From assembly GCA_017347465.1 (NCBI GenBank), contig AP021858.1:2684472-2748471 (forward strand): a stretch of DNA of 64,000 bases, given 5' to 3'. Below, in pieces: positions 53,747 through 63,033 of this stretch (position 1 is its first letter; the number at the start of each line of letters is the position of its first letter). The position numbers were made by a program, and so were the translations under genes. This stretch comes from Candidatus Nitrosymbiomonas proteolyticus (GTDB taxonomy: Bacteria; Armatimonadota; Fimbriimonadia; Fimbriimonadales; Fimbriimonadaceae). Under the pieces are notes generated by a model. It was given only the letters and a program-made list of their open reading frames with translations, was not told where the DNA came from and searched no databases.

Positions 53747-54583
53747 CTAGCCTTTGCCGCCTGCAACCACCACGCCGGTTACGACGTGCGGCTTGTCCTT
53801 CCCAAGCCGAGAGAGCCGGAACGCAACCTTGGCTCGCTGGAGGTACTTGACGACGATGGTGTCGCCGCTGATTTCGTAGCCATCGGGAGCGCCGTACTTC
53901 TTGACGATGGTCGCGAAGTTAGCGCCGAAGCCAAGGCCCCGCGCCGTCTTGACCTTCGCGTCCGAAATGCCTACCGCCTCGATCTGCACGACGTTGTTGT
54001 CGTTGTTGACGATGAACGCGTACTTGCTTCCGGAACGGTTATAGACCCATCGGGTGAAGATGATCCTTCCGCCCGCGTTCGTGCCCGCCATGGCGCCACC
54101 CGCGCCGCCCGAGCCGCCGCCAATGCTACCTGCGCCGCCGGGGCCGTTCATCGGGCCGCCTCGCGTTCCACCGGAGGGAGGACCTTGCTCCATCCCCTCG
54201 GGGACGATCGAGGGACCTTGGAGGCGAAGCATGTCGTTTCCAAAAGCGAAGGGATCGGCGGGCCGATTGCTCATCGTGGTACCTGCGGTTGCGCCTGCGC
54301 CTCCGCCCCCACCGGCTCGTCCGCCTCCGGCAGCGCTCGGAGCGCCGAGGCCTCCACCGCCGACAGGGCCGACGGCGCCACCCCCTGCGCCGATTCCGTA
54401 AATCTCGTTCGGCGTGCCGTACATGTTCAGGACTTTCAGGCCGGGATCGAGCAGCTTAATCCCCACCAGCCCGTTTTCGATGACGGTCTGCGTTCCAGCC
54501 GTGCTTTGAGCGGTGACGTTCACGATCGTCACGCAAAAAACGCCGGCGGCCATCGCGGTCAACATTTTCAGTCTTCGATTCAA
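53747..54583 (-). CDS. Secreted glycine-rich protein (unknown)
   Basis: A 278-residue exported protein. The start MNRRLKMLTAMAAGVFCVTI is a signal peptide ending near AQS. Residues 65-175 are nearly only Gly, Ala and Pro (GAGGGAVGPVGGGGLG and later GGAGSIGGGSGGAGG). The flanking parts are ordinary: NGLVGIKLLDPGLKVLNMYG before, and SGSKYAFIVNNDNNVVQIEA with GISDAKVKTARGLGFGANF after, which looks like one domain repeated or interrupted by the glycine segment. Six bases upstream of dnaG. The role is unknown. Confidence 0.7.
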   Translation of the reverse strand: MNRRLKMLTAMAAGVFCVTIVNVTAQSTAGTQTVIENGLVGIKLLDPGLKVLNMYGTPNEIYGIGAGGGAVGPVGGGGLGAPSAAGGGRAGGGGGAGATAGTTMSNRPADPFAFGNDMLRLQGPSIVPEGMEQGPPSGGTRGGPMNGPGGAGSIGGGSGGAGGAMAGTNAGGRIIFTRWVYNRSGSKYAFIVNNDNNVVQIEAVGISDAKVKTARGLGFGANFATIVKKYGAPDGYEISGDTIVVKYLQRAKVAFRLSRLGKDKPHVVTGVVVAGGKG

Positions 54584-54751
54584 AGTCTCAAACCCTCCAG
54601 ATCTGCGCGTACTGCGCTTTCGTTCATTTTAGACGCAATCCGCCCCGCAAATGGTCACGGGCCCTACTGCAATCTATTCTCTGGCTCCGTCGTAGATCAA
54701 CTCAGGTATACCTTGTCTTGGATGGGGTTGCGACAGGAGTAAACAACACGT

Positions 54752-55075
54752 ATGGCAACAGAACTCGCGCTTTCCACGGCGGATTTTGAATCGAAGGTCT
54801 TGCAGTCCGAAGTCCCGGTCTTGATCGACTTCTGGGCCGAATGGTGCGGCCCTTGCAGAGCGATCGCGCCGTTCGTTGAACAGATCGCCTCGGAATACAA
54901 TGGCCGAGCCAAGGTCTTCAAGGTCGACGTGGACAATGAGCCCGAACTCGCGGGTCGTTTCGGCGTCATGAGCATCCCCACTCTGCTCGTTTTCAAGGAT
55001 GGGCAGCGCGTCGGACAGTTGATCGGCGCGGTTCCGAAGCAGAAGATCGCCGAACTCATCGATCGGCACCTCTGA
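54752..55075 (+). CDS. trxA: Thioredoxin
   Basis: A 107-residue dithiol oxidoreductase. VLIDFWAEWCGPCRAIAPFV (residues 24-43) contains the active WCGPC. The cis-proline loop MSIPTLLVFKDGQ and the C-terminal helix KQKIAELIDRH are present. Starts ATG 54752 with AGGAG upstream. Stands alone, divergent from the glycine-rich/dnaG/sigA run, and is followed by a hairpin and tRNA-Cys. Confidence 0.93.
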   Translation: MATELALSTADFESKVLQSEVPVLIDFWAEWCGPCRAIAPFVEQIASEYNGRAKVFKVDVDNEPELAGRFGVMSIPTLLVFKDGQRVGQLIGAVPKQKIAELIDRHL

Positions 55076-55090
55076 GAGCCCCTCTCGCTT

Positions 55091-55137
55091 GGCCCTTGCA
55101 GGCGGACTCCCCGATAGCGGAGCCGTTTCCAAGGGCC
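55091..55137 (+). terminator. Nested hairpin after the thioredoxin gene
   Basis: GGCCCTTG (55091-55098) pairs with CAAGGGCC (55130-55137), with an inner CTCC/GGAG stem. No T run follows, so termination is uncertain. Confidence 0.4.
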
Positions 55138-55183
55138 TTGTCCTCCCTCCGGGGGGCCGTTTGAGATACACTCTCACCGCGAC

Positions 55184-55259
55184 GGCGCCGTACCCAAGTG
55201 GTTAAGGGAAGGGTCTGCAAAACCCTCATTCAGCGGTTCGAATCCGCTCGGCGCCTCCA
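55184..55259 (+). tRNA. tRNA-Cys (GCA)
   Basis: A 76-base cloverleaf. Acceptor GGCGCCG (55184-55190) pairs with CGGCGCC (55249-55255). The anticodon stem AGGGT/ACCCT encloses CTGCAAA, giving anticodon GCA. The T arm is GCGG-TTCGAAT-CCGC. The discriminator T is followed by an encoded CCA. Confidence 0.93.
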
Positions 55260-55263
55260 ATCC

Positions 55264-56088
55264 TCAACTGCCAGTTTCCGACTGCCCTTTCGTGGGGAAA
55301 CCGCTCCCTTCTCCGCCCGCCCACAACCGTTCGAGCGGTTCGTCGATGTCGTCCTCGGCGCAGGGCGTCCAACCTGGGGGGGCGACTATGGGCCCGTAGA
55401 TCGCATACGGCTTCCATTCGTGGGACCGTAAGAACTCGTCTTTCGGAATCTCTGCTGCCTGATCGGGGCCGCGATAGGCCCACCCTTGGTCTCCATAGCT
55501 CCAGTGCCAGTATTCGCTTGGGTAGTTGGTCATCCCGGCGGCGAGCAGGGCCTCGGAAAGGATGGCTCGATGCCTTCGGGCTGTCTCGCTCAGGCCCTTG
55601 GCGTAGCTTGGAAAAGATCGCCGATCGAACGGGGCATAGGGCGTATGGTGGTCAAGGCGCTCTCCATTGCCATCGACGAGCATCACATCGACTGCGCCGC
55701 CGGAGCTGTGGGGAGGGGGCGCTGCGGCGCCCGGCGGGTGGGTGAACCGATTGGTCGTTCGAGTGAGCGTCGCCTCGTTCCACTCCGGGTGGAGGTTCTG
55801 AAACCTCATCCTCGACGTCAAGTACATCCTTCGCTGGACATAAATGGGCCGCCACCCCTCGATGATCCCTAGCCGATAGCCCTTCGGAAGAAAACGTAGG
55901 GCCCGGTTCAGCATCTCTGCGACGGTCGCACGCACGAGGGTTGCCCTCTGGTAGCCGAACACCGGGGACGTAAGAAGGAGGCCAGGGCAAGCCTCGCGAA
56001 AATCTACGAGAGCTTCGCCGCACTCCCGAATGAGGACGCGCTTGAGTTCGCCAACAGGTTCATTCGGCGAAGGCTTCAGCTTCCTCAT
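55264..56088 (-). CDS. VanX/DdpX-like D-Ala-D-Ala dipeptidase (M15D)
   Basis: Zinc peptidase of peptidoglycan precursors or cell-wall dipeptides. LPKGYRLGIIEGWRPIYVQRRM (about 67-88) is the conserved R-containing stretch. PPHSSGGAVDVMLVD (about 124-138) is the HxxGxAxD zinc motif. PSEYWHWSYGDQGWAY (about 190-205) supplies the catalytic Glu and second His. No signal peptide is evident, in line with cytoplasmic VanX. Seven bases after the thiolase gene on the same strand. No vanA/vanH-like genes, so resistance is not implied. Confidence 0.85.
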   Translation of the reverse strand: MRKLKPSPNEPVGELKRVLIRECGEALVDFREACPGLLLTSPVFGYQRATLVRATVAEMLNRALRFLPKGYRLGIIEGWRPIYVQRRMYLTSRMRFQNLHPEWNEATLTRTTNRFTHPPGAAAPPPHSSGGAVDVMLVDGNGERLDHHTPYAPFDRRSFPSYAKGLSETARRHRAILSEALLAAGMTNYPSEYWHWSYGDQGWAYRGPDQAAEIPKDEFLRSHEWKPYAIYGPIVAPPGWTPCAEDDIDEPLERLWAGGEGSGFPTKGQSETGS

Positions 56089-56095
56089 GCGGCCG

Positions 56096-57274
56096 CTACA
56101 AAGCCTCGATCAAGATCGCCGTCGCTTCTCCACCACCGATGCAAGGCGTCGCTAATGCGAATTGTCCGGAGCGTCGCCGCAGTTCGTGCATGGCGGTCAA
56201 CACGAGCCGAGCGCCGGTCATCCCAATCGGATGCCCCAGCGCAACCGCTCCACCGTTGACGTTCAGCTTATCGTAGGGAATCCCCACCTTGTCGGCGACG
56301 TTCATTGCCACCACCGCGAACGCTTCATTGACCTCCCAAACGTCGATGTCACCCACACTCTTCCCCGTCCGATTCAGGAGCTTCCCAATCGCCTCGGCAG
56401 GGGCCGTGGTGAACCACTGGGGGTCTTGGGCGTGTTGGGCGTACCCGACGATCCTCGCCAAGGGTTTGAGTCCTTTCTTCTCGGCGGCGGCCCTTGAAGC
56501 GACGACGATCGCCGCCGCCCCATCATCGATTGAGCTTGCGTTGCCCGCCGTCGTAACGCCTTCCTTGTCGAACGCGGGCCGGAGGCTGCCGAGCTTTTCA
56601 ACGTTGCCCCGCTTCGGCTCTTCGTCTTCGGACACGACCACTGGATCGCCCTTTCTTTGGGGCACCTCGACCGGCACGATCTCCTCAGCCAATGCGCCGT
56701 TCTCCTGAGCCGCAAGCGAACGCCGGTAACTTTCGGCGGAGAAAGCGTCGATGTCCTCGCGGCTGTAGTTGAGCTCCCTCGCGCAAAGGTCGCCGCAGTT
56801 CCCCATGTGGACGTTGTTGTAAGGGTCCCAAAGGCCGTCGTGAATCATCATATCGACGACCTTGCCGTCGCCCATTCGGAAGCCGTTCCGCGCGGCAGGC
56901 ATGAAGTACGGCGCTTGGCTCATCGACTCCATCCCGCCAGCGACGATGAACTCGGCGTCACCGGAACGAATCGCTTGAGCGGCCATCATCACCGCCTTCA
57001 TCCCCGATCCGCAGACTTTGTTCACGGTCGTACACGGCACGCTTTGGGGCAGCCCCGCAAAAAGCGCGGTCTGCCTTGCGGGCGCTTGGCCGACCCCTCC
57101 CTGAAGAACCTGCCCAAACAGAACCTCTTGCACGTCGTCCGGTGAGATCCCGGCCCGCTCGACGGCCGCCTTAATCGCGATCGCCCCGAGCTTGGGGGCC
57201 GACAACGAGGCCAGGGCGCCTTGAAACGCGCCGATGGGAGTTCGGATTCCAGCAAGAATGACTACTTCGTCCAT
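56096..57274 (-). CDS. Acetyl-CoA C-acetyltransferase (thiolase)
   Basis: Condenses or cleaves acyl-CoA. TTVNKVCGSGMKAVMMAAQ (about 84-102) has the nucleophile Cys; VNGGAVALGHPIGMTGARL (about 338-356) the His; ATPCIGGGEATAILIEAL the second Cys. 392 residues is full length, resembling biosynthetic thiolases. Part of a minus run murJ, thiolase, VanX-like, with gaps of 35 and seven bases. No other beta-oxidation or polyhydroxyalkanoate gene in the window. Confidence 0.93.
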   Translation of the reverse strand: MDEVVILAGIRTPIGAFQGALASLSAPKLGAIAIKAAVERAGISPDDVQEVLFGQVLQGGVGQAPARQTALFAGLPQSVPCTTVNKVCGSGMKAVMMAAQAIRSGDAEFIVAGGMESMSQAPYFMPAARNGFRMGDGKVVDMMIHDGLWDPYNNVHMGNCGDLCARELNYSREDIDAFSAESYRRSLAAQENGALAEEIVPVEVPQRKGDPVVVSEDEEPKRGNVEKLGSLRPAFDKEGVTTAGNASSIDDGAAAIVVASRAAAEKKGLKPLARIVGYAQHAQDPQWFTTAPAEAIGKLLNRTGKSVGDIDVWEVNEAFAVVAMNVADKVGIPYDKLNVNGGAVALGHPIGMTGARLVLTAMHELRRRSGQFALATPCIGGGEATAILIEAL

Positions 57275-57309
57275 AGGAGGGTCCTTTCGGTCGTCAAGAT
57301 GGGGAGAGG

Positions 57310-58920
57310 TTACCCGTCGTCAGGCTTGGCTGGCGTGCTCCCCCGCGTGAGCCGGGACAACGCTCGGTCGATGTACTGCGTTTCCGGCATCTTGAGCTTC
57401 CGAGCCACAAGACTGTAGATCGCAACGCCCGCCAACCCTCCGCCCACAACCTTGACGAGCGCCCAAAGATTCGTGCTCAATCCCACTCCCTGAGGCAACC
57501 CGATCGCCATCGCCCCAAGGAGGACGGCCAAGGGTATGCAAGCCAGAAGCGACTTGAGCAGCGTCGAGCCGATTTCGGCAAGGTCGAGGCCCCCAACTCG
57601 GCTTTGGACGGTGAACGAGAGCACCGCGACAAGGAAGATCGCGCTCACCGAACTGGCCAGCGGAAGCGCCAAGTACCCGAGCGAAGTACGAATCAGCGCC
57701 CAGGTTATGAGGAAGAACAGAGCCGTCGTCGCCGTCCCAATCATCGTGGGAACGAAGGATTGCTGAATCGCAAAGAACGCCCGCATCAGCACGGGATGCA
57801 GGCACCAGGCCCACACCCCGATTCCGAACATTCTGAGGCAGTTCGCCACAATTTCGGTGTCTTGCTGCCCGAACTTCGCGCCGTACTGAAACAACAATGC
57901 GACGATTTCAGGCGCGAGCACGACGAGAATCACCGAGATCGGAACGGTGAGGAAGATCACAGTCCTGAGCGTCGTCGAGAGTTGGCGCCTGTAGCTTTCC
58001 ATCTTCTGTTGGGCGAAGAACTGGCTCAGCGCCGGGAAGACCGCAATCGCCAGGGACTGCCCAAAAACACCGAGCGGGGCTTGCATGATTCGATTTGCGA
58101 GTTCGATGGCAGTGGCCGTTCCGTGCTCAAAGAACGAACTGAACGCCTGCATAATCATCCCGTAGACTCCCGGCAACGAAAGCCCAAACACGACCGGCGC
58201 CATGAGCCGGAACACTTTCTTGACCCCTGGGTGCCGGAGGTCGAGCGAAGGGCGAAACTCGGGCTGGATTTGGCGCATCGCCCAAAGCGGGATCAAGAAG
58301 CTGCCCACGACCGCCCCTGCGAGCGCCCCCCAAGACATTCCGTAGATCCCCGGAACCACGAAATGGGAGATCACGAGCGCCCCGAAGATGATCCCGATGT
58401 TGTATACGTTGGGGCCGAGCCCCGGCACCGCGAACCTTTGGTGAGCATAAAGCGCGCCGAACATCAGCCCGCCGATGAAAAAGGCGAACTGGGCAGGCAG
58501 CAGGATATGGCTCATGGAGACGATGTGCTCTCGAACGGCGTCGGCTTGGGGTCCGGGCGCGACCCACTGGCTCATCGGCGTCGTAAACAAAAAGGCGAGC
58601 GCGATGAAAGCGGCCACGATGAGCGACATGGCCGTGGTCACGACGCTGAAGATGTGCCAAGCCTCCTTCTTTCGGTCGGTGTGAAGGTACTCGCTGAAAA
58701 CGGGGATGAATGCCGAACTGAGCGCCCCGCCCGCAATCAAGAAAAACAGCATGTCGGGAATCTGGAACGCCCACCGATAGGCGTCCGTCATCTCGGTCCG
58801 ACCGAACGTCCACACCATGACTTGGTCGCGCACGATTCCCAAAACGCGGCTCAAGAACAGGCTGACGAACATGATCTGGCCGGCTCGCGAGACGTTCGGT
58901 ACGACGGACGGTTCCGACAT
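57310..58920 (-). CDS. murJ: Lipid II flippase MurJ
   Basis: Multi-pass MOP-superfamily protein that moves lipid II across the membrane for peptidoglycan synthesis. About 13-14 membrane segments. Family landmarks: MFVSLFLSRVLGIVRDQVMVWTFG (about 17-40, with the conserved RxxGxxRD), DAYRWAFQIPDMLFFLIAGG (about 46-65), AFIPVFSEYL (about 69-78) and the later PALSQFFAQQ. 536 residues is usual. Confidence 0.93.
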   Translation of the reverse strand: MSEPSVVPNVSRAGQIMFVSLFLSRVLGIVRDQVMVWTFGRTEMTDAYRWAFQIPDMLFFLIAGGALSSAFIPVFSEYLHTDRKKEAWHIFSVVTTAMSLIVAAFIALAFLFTTPMSQWVAPGPQADAVREHIVSMSHILLPAQFAFFIGGLMFGALYAHQRFAVPGLGPNVYNIGIIFGALVISHFVVPGIYGMSWGALAGAVVGSFLIPLWAMRQIQPEFRPSLDLRHPGVKKVFRLMAPVVFGLSLPGVYGMIMQAFSSFFEHGTATAIELANRIMQAPLGVFGQSLAIAVFPALSQFFAQQKMESYRRQLSTTLRTVIFLTVPISVILVVLAPEIVALLFQYGAKFGQQDTEIVANCLRMFGIGVWAWCLHPVLMRAFFAIQQSFVPTMIGTATTALFFLITWALIRTSLGYLALPLASSVSAIFLVAVLSFTVQSRVGGLDLAEIGSTLLKSLLACIPLAVLLGAMAIGLPQGVGLSTNLWALVKVVGGGLAGVAIYSLVARKLKMPETQYIDRALSRLTRGSTPAKPDDG

Positions 58921-59008
58921 GGGCCGTACAGTAAACCCTACGGAAAGGGGACATCCTTACATACAGTTTTGTAGCTACGCTCTCAATGGCTGCCAGTAAG
59001 ATATAGGG

Positions 59009-60466
59009 GTGCTTAGGAGAGCTTGGGCGAGATCATCCCAAAAGAACCGGTCAACCCTTCATGCCGGAACCGTGGCGGCGCTCGGTTCGGAGGACAGGCC
59101 AGAAGCCTTGTCGGAAGGGGGTAGGCAAGGCGCACGGCCGCCCACGCCGCCACGGATTCCCCGATGGGCCTTGTGGAAAGACCCCCAGCTCCTCGCCTGG
59201 AATGCGTTCTTGCTCGCCGCTTCCCCGTACCTCACGTACCTGAGGGTTCACAAAGTGCTGAAGAACAAACGATGGGACCCGTTTCTGCTCCGAAGGTGGA
59301 CACTGGCGGGAGATGGCAACCCGGAACCCAACAAGCCCAACGTGCTTCTCGTATGCCTCGCTCAGGGTGAGTTTCGTCTGGCCCGCGCGCTCGCGGAGTC
59401 GCTCGATATCGAGGAAGGCGAGGCCGGCGTCACCTATGTCGTGCGCGACCCCAGACTGCGGGCCCACATCGAAAGAGCGGAACCGAGCCTTCGCTGTGTG
59501 ACCCTGCCGTTCGACTTCGCGACGCCGGTCACCAGGTTTCTCAGGCGGGAGCGACCTTCGCTCGTCGCCTTCATCGAGGGCTGCTCGTTCCCCAACCTGG
59601 TGGTGGGATCGAAGATCGCCGGAGCCAAAGTCGTCCTCGTCAACGGCAAGGCCGGCAAATGCAAAGCCGCTAAAGGAGTGAAGCCCAGGTTCGTTCGATG
59701 GTTGGCGAGGCATTTCGACCGTTTGGCCGTCCAAGGCGCCGACGCTTGGTCCGACATCCAGAAAAGCGGAGCCCTCCAGGCGAAGCCCTTAGTCACCGGT
59801 AACCTGAAATTCGCGCTGCTTCCCTCCCCACCTACCGACGAAAGTCTGCGGGAGTTGGAGCGATGGGTTCTCGCCTCGCAAGACCTCGCGCTGGTGGCAG
59901 CCGGGAGCACGGAGCGGACGACGGAGCACAGGTTCGTCCTCGAGGCGTTCCAAGAGGCGCGTTCGGCCTCTCCGTGCCGACTTCTCCTCGCTCCAAGAAC
60001 GCCCCACGACGCGGAGCTTGCGGCTCGGTTGGCCCAGGAGAGCGGGCTCACGGTTTCGCTACGGTCCAAGGGCGACCCACCCGCGGACGTGATGCTTTTG
60101 GATTCTTTGGGCGAGCTTGCGTGGAGCTACCGCTACTCTCGCGCCGCGTATGTGGGGGGCGCATTGGAGGGCAAGGGCCATAACGTTTTGGAGCCCGTCG
60201 CTTGGGGGCTTCCCGTCGCATACGGCCCCCGCCGAGGAGCCCATGCGGAACTGCAGATGGCGTGCGAGGAAGCGGGGATTGGAAGGCAGGTCCGATCCCC
60301 CTCAGAACTTGCCCAGTTCTGGCTGGACTCCCTCGATGCGACCTCGGAGCGGCGCGAACGGGACGCCTTGCTTGCGGGTCAAGTGATCGCCGGCCACCAA
60401 GCAGGTTTCACAAGCACGGTGGAACTGCTTCGGGAGGCGCTAACTGAGGTCGGGGTGCTGAGATAG
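59009..60466 (+). CDS. waaA: Kdo transferase WaaA/KdtA-like glycosyltransferase
   Basis: Transfers Kdo to lipid A, so the cell probably makes LPS. The N-terminal anchor region WNAFLLAASPYLTYLRVHKVL (about 64-84) is followed by the N-lobe with PSLVAFIEGCSFPNLVVGSK and VVLVNGKAGK. The C-lobe has LVAAGSTERTTEHRFVLEAF, CRLLLAPRTPHDAELAARLA, VMLLDSLGELAWSYRYSRAAYVGG and GKGHNVLEPVAWGLPVAYGP, the WaaA donor site. GTG 59009 gives an extra N-terminal 45 polar residues not seen in the family; a later start is possible. Divergent from murJ. Confidence 0.82.
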   Translation: MLRRAWARSSQKNRSTLHAGTVAALGSEDRPEALSEGGRQGARPPTPPRIPRWALWKDPQLLAWNAFLLAASPYLTYLRVHKVLKNKRWDPFLLRRWTLAGDGNPEPNKPNVLLVCLAQGEFRLARALAESLDIEEGEAGVTYVVRDPRLRAHIERAEPSLRCVTLPFDFATPVTRFLRRERPSLVAFIEGCSFPNLVVGSKIAGAKVVLVNGKAGKCKAAKGVKPRFVRWLARHFDRLAVQGADAWSDIQKSGALQAKPLVTGNLKFALLPSPPTDESLRELERWVLASQDLALVAAGSTERTTEHRFVLEAFQEARSASPCRLLLAPRTPHDAELAARLAQESGLTVSLRSKGDPPADVMLLDSLGELAWSYRYSRAAYVGGALEGKGHNVLEPVAWGLPVAYGPRRGAHAELQMACEEAGIGRQVRSPSELAQFWLDSLDATSERRERDALLAGQVIAGHQAGFTSTVELLREALTEVGVLR

Positions 60467-60503
60467 GAAGGCGCCGTTTCAACGGTCCCGGCTCCTGCGG
60501 GGC

Positions 60504-60980
60504 TTGATGGAAGGGCAGGGGGACAACGTATCTGACAAAGATGCCGAGCCGTCCAATTGGGTGAATGGGTCTGATGCGAACGTCGCGATCTTCGGGTTCA
60601 ACGACAACGTGATGAGCACGCTGAAGGCGGGGGACCGGAGTCAATATGTGCCCTACAACAATGCGAACGGGGCCCTGATTATGGTGGACAAGCTGACGCT
60701 GCATGTGGAGAAGCTACTCGGGGAATTATCGGGTGGGGTCATTGCTCTGACCGCGCTGAATAGGGCGAACTTCGATTTTCCTCCCCGAGCGTTTAGCCAC
60801 GGCAATAACGGGATCAATTACATGAGGGTGCTCAATATGCAGAGATCCGGGGACCCGGACGCAACTCTTCACACGATCTATCGAGCCTCCAGCGAGGGGA
60901 ACGAGGACTGGGTTCAATTCGATGACTGGGGCTTAGTGAAGAAGGCCTTTGCCCAGTTTCCGGAGGGGATGTTACAATGA
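60504..60980 (+). CDS. Hypothetical protein, possibly a fragment
   Basis: A 158-residue protein without signal peptide or membrane segment. It contains GSDANVAIFGFNDNVMSTLKAG and LTLHVEKLLGELSGGVIALT and ends with DWVQFDDWGLVKKAFAQFP. The start is TTG 60504 or ATG 60507; the ribosome binding site is weak. It overlaps the next gene by ATGA, so they are probably co-translated. No family recognised. Its abrupt, unstructured start suggests it may be the tail of a longer gene. Confidence 0.5.
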   Translation: MMEGQGDNVSDKDAEPSNWVNGSDANVAIFGFNDNVMSTLKAGDRSQYVPYNNANGALIMVDKLTLHVEKLLGELSGGVIALTALNRANFDFPPRAFSHGNNGINYMRVLNMQRSGDPDATLHTIYRASSEGNEDWVQFDDWGLVKKAFAQFPEGMLQ

Positions 60981-62191
60981 TCACAATCCTGTTTGCGGTA
61001 AGCCTCTTAGCCCAACAGCCGCTGAGCCAGCAAGACGCTCTCTCGTCGTTTCGAGTCAGATTCTCCGAAGGGCAAGAGAACTACGGCAAGGTGGACGTTC
61101 CCAAGGCCGCTTCCCTTGCCCACAGGCTCTGGGAATTTGCAGCGTTCCCGGAGGACCAGAAGCGAAAATACTGGGAGAACAGCATGAGCGTGACTCCTCG
61201 GTTTCTTAATCTCGATTATCGTAACAGGGTGGGGCTTGCCTACTCGACTCCAACCGGCCGCCTCTTCGCCTGCGGCATTTCGTACCCCTCAGAAAACCGC
61301 GCGCCCAACCTCTCGATCGACCAGTGCGTCGAAAAGGTCAAGGAGTACTACCGATTGGTCGGGGGAACGAACACCCTTTCCTTGCAACGAGCGGAGATCG
61401 ACCTCAGCATGGACCGGGAAACCTTCCTGTACGTCTACGTTAGCTTCTCCTTCACAGCGCCGGGAACGGCCTACCGGTTCGCCTCAGGCATCGAGGCCAT
61501 TGTCGACCGCACTTACGGCACGCCCGAGAACATGCAGATCGGGGAGATTCCGCCCTACGACGCCCCCGCGAACGTGGTCTCCAAGGACGACGCGGTGGCC
61601 AACGCGATCGCTGCCGCTTCGCAGTACACCGGATGGAGCGTGCTCGAGGGCGCCTCTCAGGAGCCGATGTTCCACGTTCCCGACTACCTGGGGATGCCCA
61701 ACCGGATGCAGGCCGTTCACAAGCGAAGGCTCTCGGAGGGCAAAGCGTGCCTGGTGTACGAGGTCACCGTCCACGATGCGAGCGTGGACCTCCCCACCGG
61801 CGACCGCCGAAGGCCGTTCGTGCAGGTGTACGTCGATGCGGAGACCGGCCAGCCGATAGGATTGCTTCCGGTCTACAAGCGGATCGGAGCTCTTTCCGAG
61901 GACCTTCCCCGCAGGGCCTTCGATTGGAGCGGGACCTGGGCCGTGGGCTCGACGACCGGGAAGATCCTCCCAAGCTCTAAGGAGCCGCCTTTCGCGCAGA
62001 AGCGGGTTCTTCTCGTCCGCGATAGCCAGCGCGTGCTCGCGAGCTACGACCCAGCCTCGGGTCTCGTCTGGCTTATCTCGGGCGGCAAGGCGTTCGTCGG
62101 CGAACCTGATGGGGAACTGCGCCTAGCCCTCGCCCTTTGCCGGCGAGCAGACGGCTTCGAAATGGACGCCCCTCAGCGGGCGAACAACTGA
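60977..62191 (+). CDS. Secreted hypothetical protein with PepSY-like segments
   Basis: A 404-residue exported protein: MITILFAVSLLAQQPLSQQD is a short signal peptide. Two alpha-beta segments (SIDQCVEKVKEYYRLVGGTN and SKDDAVANAIAAASQYTGWS) and a strand VQVYVDAETGQPIGLLP look like PepSY-type repeats, though the match is weak. The C-terminal part has KILPSSKEPPFAQKRVLLVR. Coupled by ATGA to the preceding unknown gene. Role unknown; PepSY proteins often inhibit or bind periplasmic enzymes. Confidence 0.6.
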   Translation: MITILFAVSLLAQQPLSQQDALSSFRVRFSEGQENYGKVDVPKAASLAHRLWEFAAFPEDQKRKYWENSMSVTPRFLNLDYRNRVGLAYSTPTGRLFACGISYPSENRAPNLSIDQCVEKVKEYYRLVGGTNTLSLQRAEIDLSMDRETFLYVYVSFSFTAPGTAYRFASGIEAIVDRTYGTPENMQIGEIPPYDAPANVVSKDDAVANAIAAASQYTGWSVLEGASQEPMFHVPDYLGMPNRMQAVHKRRLSEGKACLVYEVTVHDASVDLPTGDRRRPFVQVYVDAETGQPIGLLPVYKRIGALSEDLPRRAFDWSGTWAVGSTTGKILPSSKEPPFAQKRVLLVRDSQRVLASYDPASGLVWLISGGKAFVGEPDGELRLALALCRRADGFEMDAPQRANN

Positions 62192-62223
62192 CTCTGGGGG
62201 ATGGGAGAAGGTAGGGGCTCGCT

Positions 62224-63033
62224 TTACGCGCCGAGCGTCCACACTTTCTGCAAGTCATCCACGAGATACCTTCGGTCTCGAAGCACCAAGTGAGGCCGCC
62301 TCAAGCAATGACGCCACCAGTAATCCGCCTCGAAAACCTGGTGCGGTTTGGGCGAGCCGCCGAACTTGACGATGCACGCGGATTCATACGCCCGCCTCGC
62401 CTTCCGGGGGGCGAACCTATGCTGACGGAGCAGGTTCTTGTACGTTACGATGTCCGAAGTGGGAAAGTGCGAAACCAAGTTCAGCCGATCCGCACTCTTC
62501 AGGCTTGCGTCGGCGTAGTCTTGGTCGCCGTTGAATCGCACGTCATACCGCTTTCCGGCCGCGTAGTCCTCATAAATGCAAGCGAGCCCCGCGTCCCTCC
62601 TGACCCTCATGACGCAGGTGTTGATCGTGTCGTACTTCCAATCGTTGACGCACACGAGCGGCTCGCTCCGCGTGTCGGCGAACTCCCATATCGACCGCAG
62701 GTCCTTCGTGAGCAGCGACGAGAGGTCGATGTATAAGAACTCGTCGAACGGCCACCCACCGCCCCGGAACAGTTCGAGCTTCACTTGCGTCGGCCGCATG
62801 TCGTCTCGGTAGTAAGGCTGCCGCCCCACTACGAATTGCTCAACCGGGCTCTGGAACTTGCGCTCCCTCTCGGTGACGACGGAGAGCCGAAACGGTACGC
62901 CCGCGAACGAGCGAAGCATTCCGTAAAAGCGATCGACATACGAGTCGTCGAAGGCTCTCCCCACAAGAACGCAGACGACCTCACGTCTCCTTTCTGGCTC
63001 TTCCCATCCCTCGCTGACGTTGTCTGATCCCAT
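62224..63033 (-). CDS. GT-A glycosyltransferase-like protein
   Basis: A 269-residue protein with the Rossmann-type start VVCVLVGRAFDDSYVDRFYG and the nucleotide-sugar region WPFDEFLYIDLSSLLTKDL, where IDLSS replaces the usual DxD. CVNDWKYDTINTCVMRVRRD and FNGDQDYADASL (about 165-176) resemble GT8-like enzymes that read FNGDQ, an acceptor-side motif. ATG 63033 is taken; the frame runs to 63102. Lies convergent with the PepSY-like gene. Donor and acceptor unknown. Confidence 0.6.
   Translation of the reverse strand: MGSDNVSEGWEEPERRREVVCVLVGRAFDDSYVDRFYGMLRSFAGVPFRLSVVTERERKFQSPVEQFVVGRQPYYRDDMRPTQVKLELFRGGGWPFDEFLYIDLSSLLTKDLRSIWEFADTRSEPLVCVNDWKYDTINTCVMRVRRDAGLACIYEDYAAGKRYDVRFNGDQDYADASLKSADRLNLVSHFPTSDIVTYKNLLRQHRFAPRKARRAYESACIVKFGGSPKPHQVFEADYWWRHCLRRPHLVLRDRRYLVDDLQKVWTLGA

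Noticed and set aside
55264-56088. Vancomycin resistance gene cluster
   Set aside because: Only a VanX-like peptidase is present; no VanH or VanA ligase, and such peptidases are common in non-resistant bacteria.
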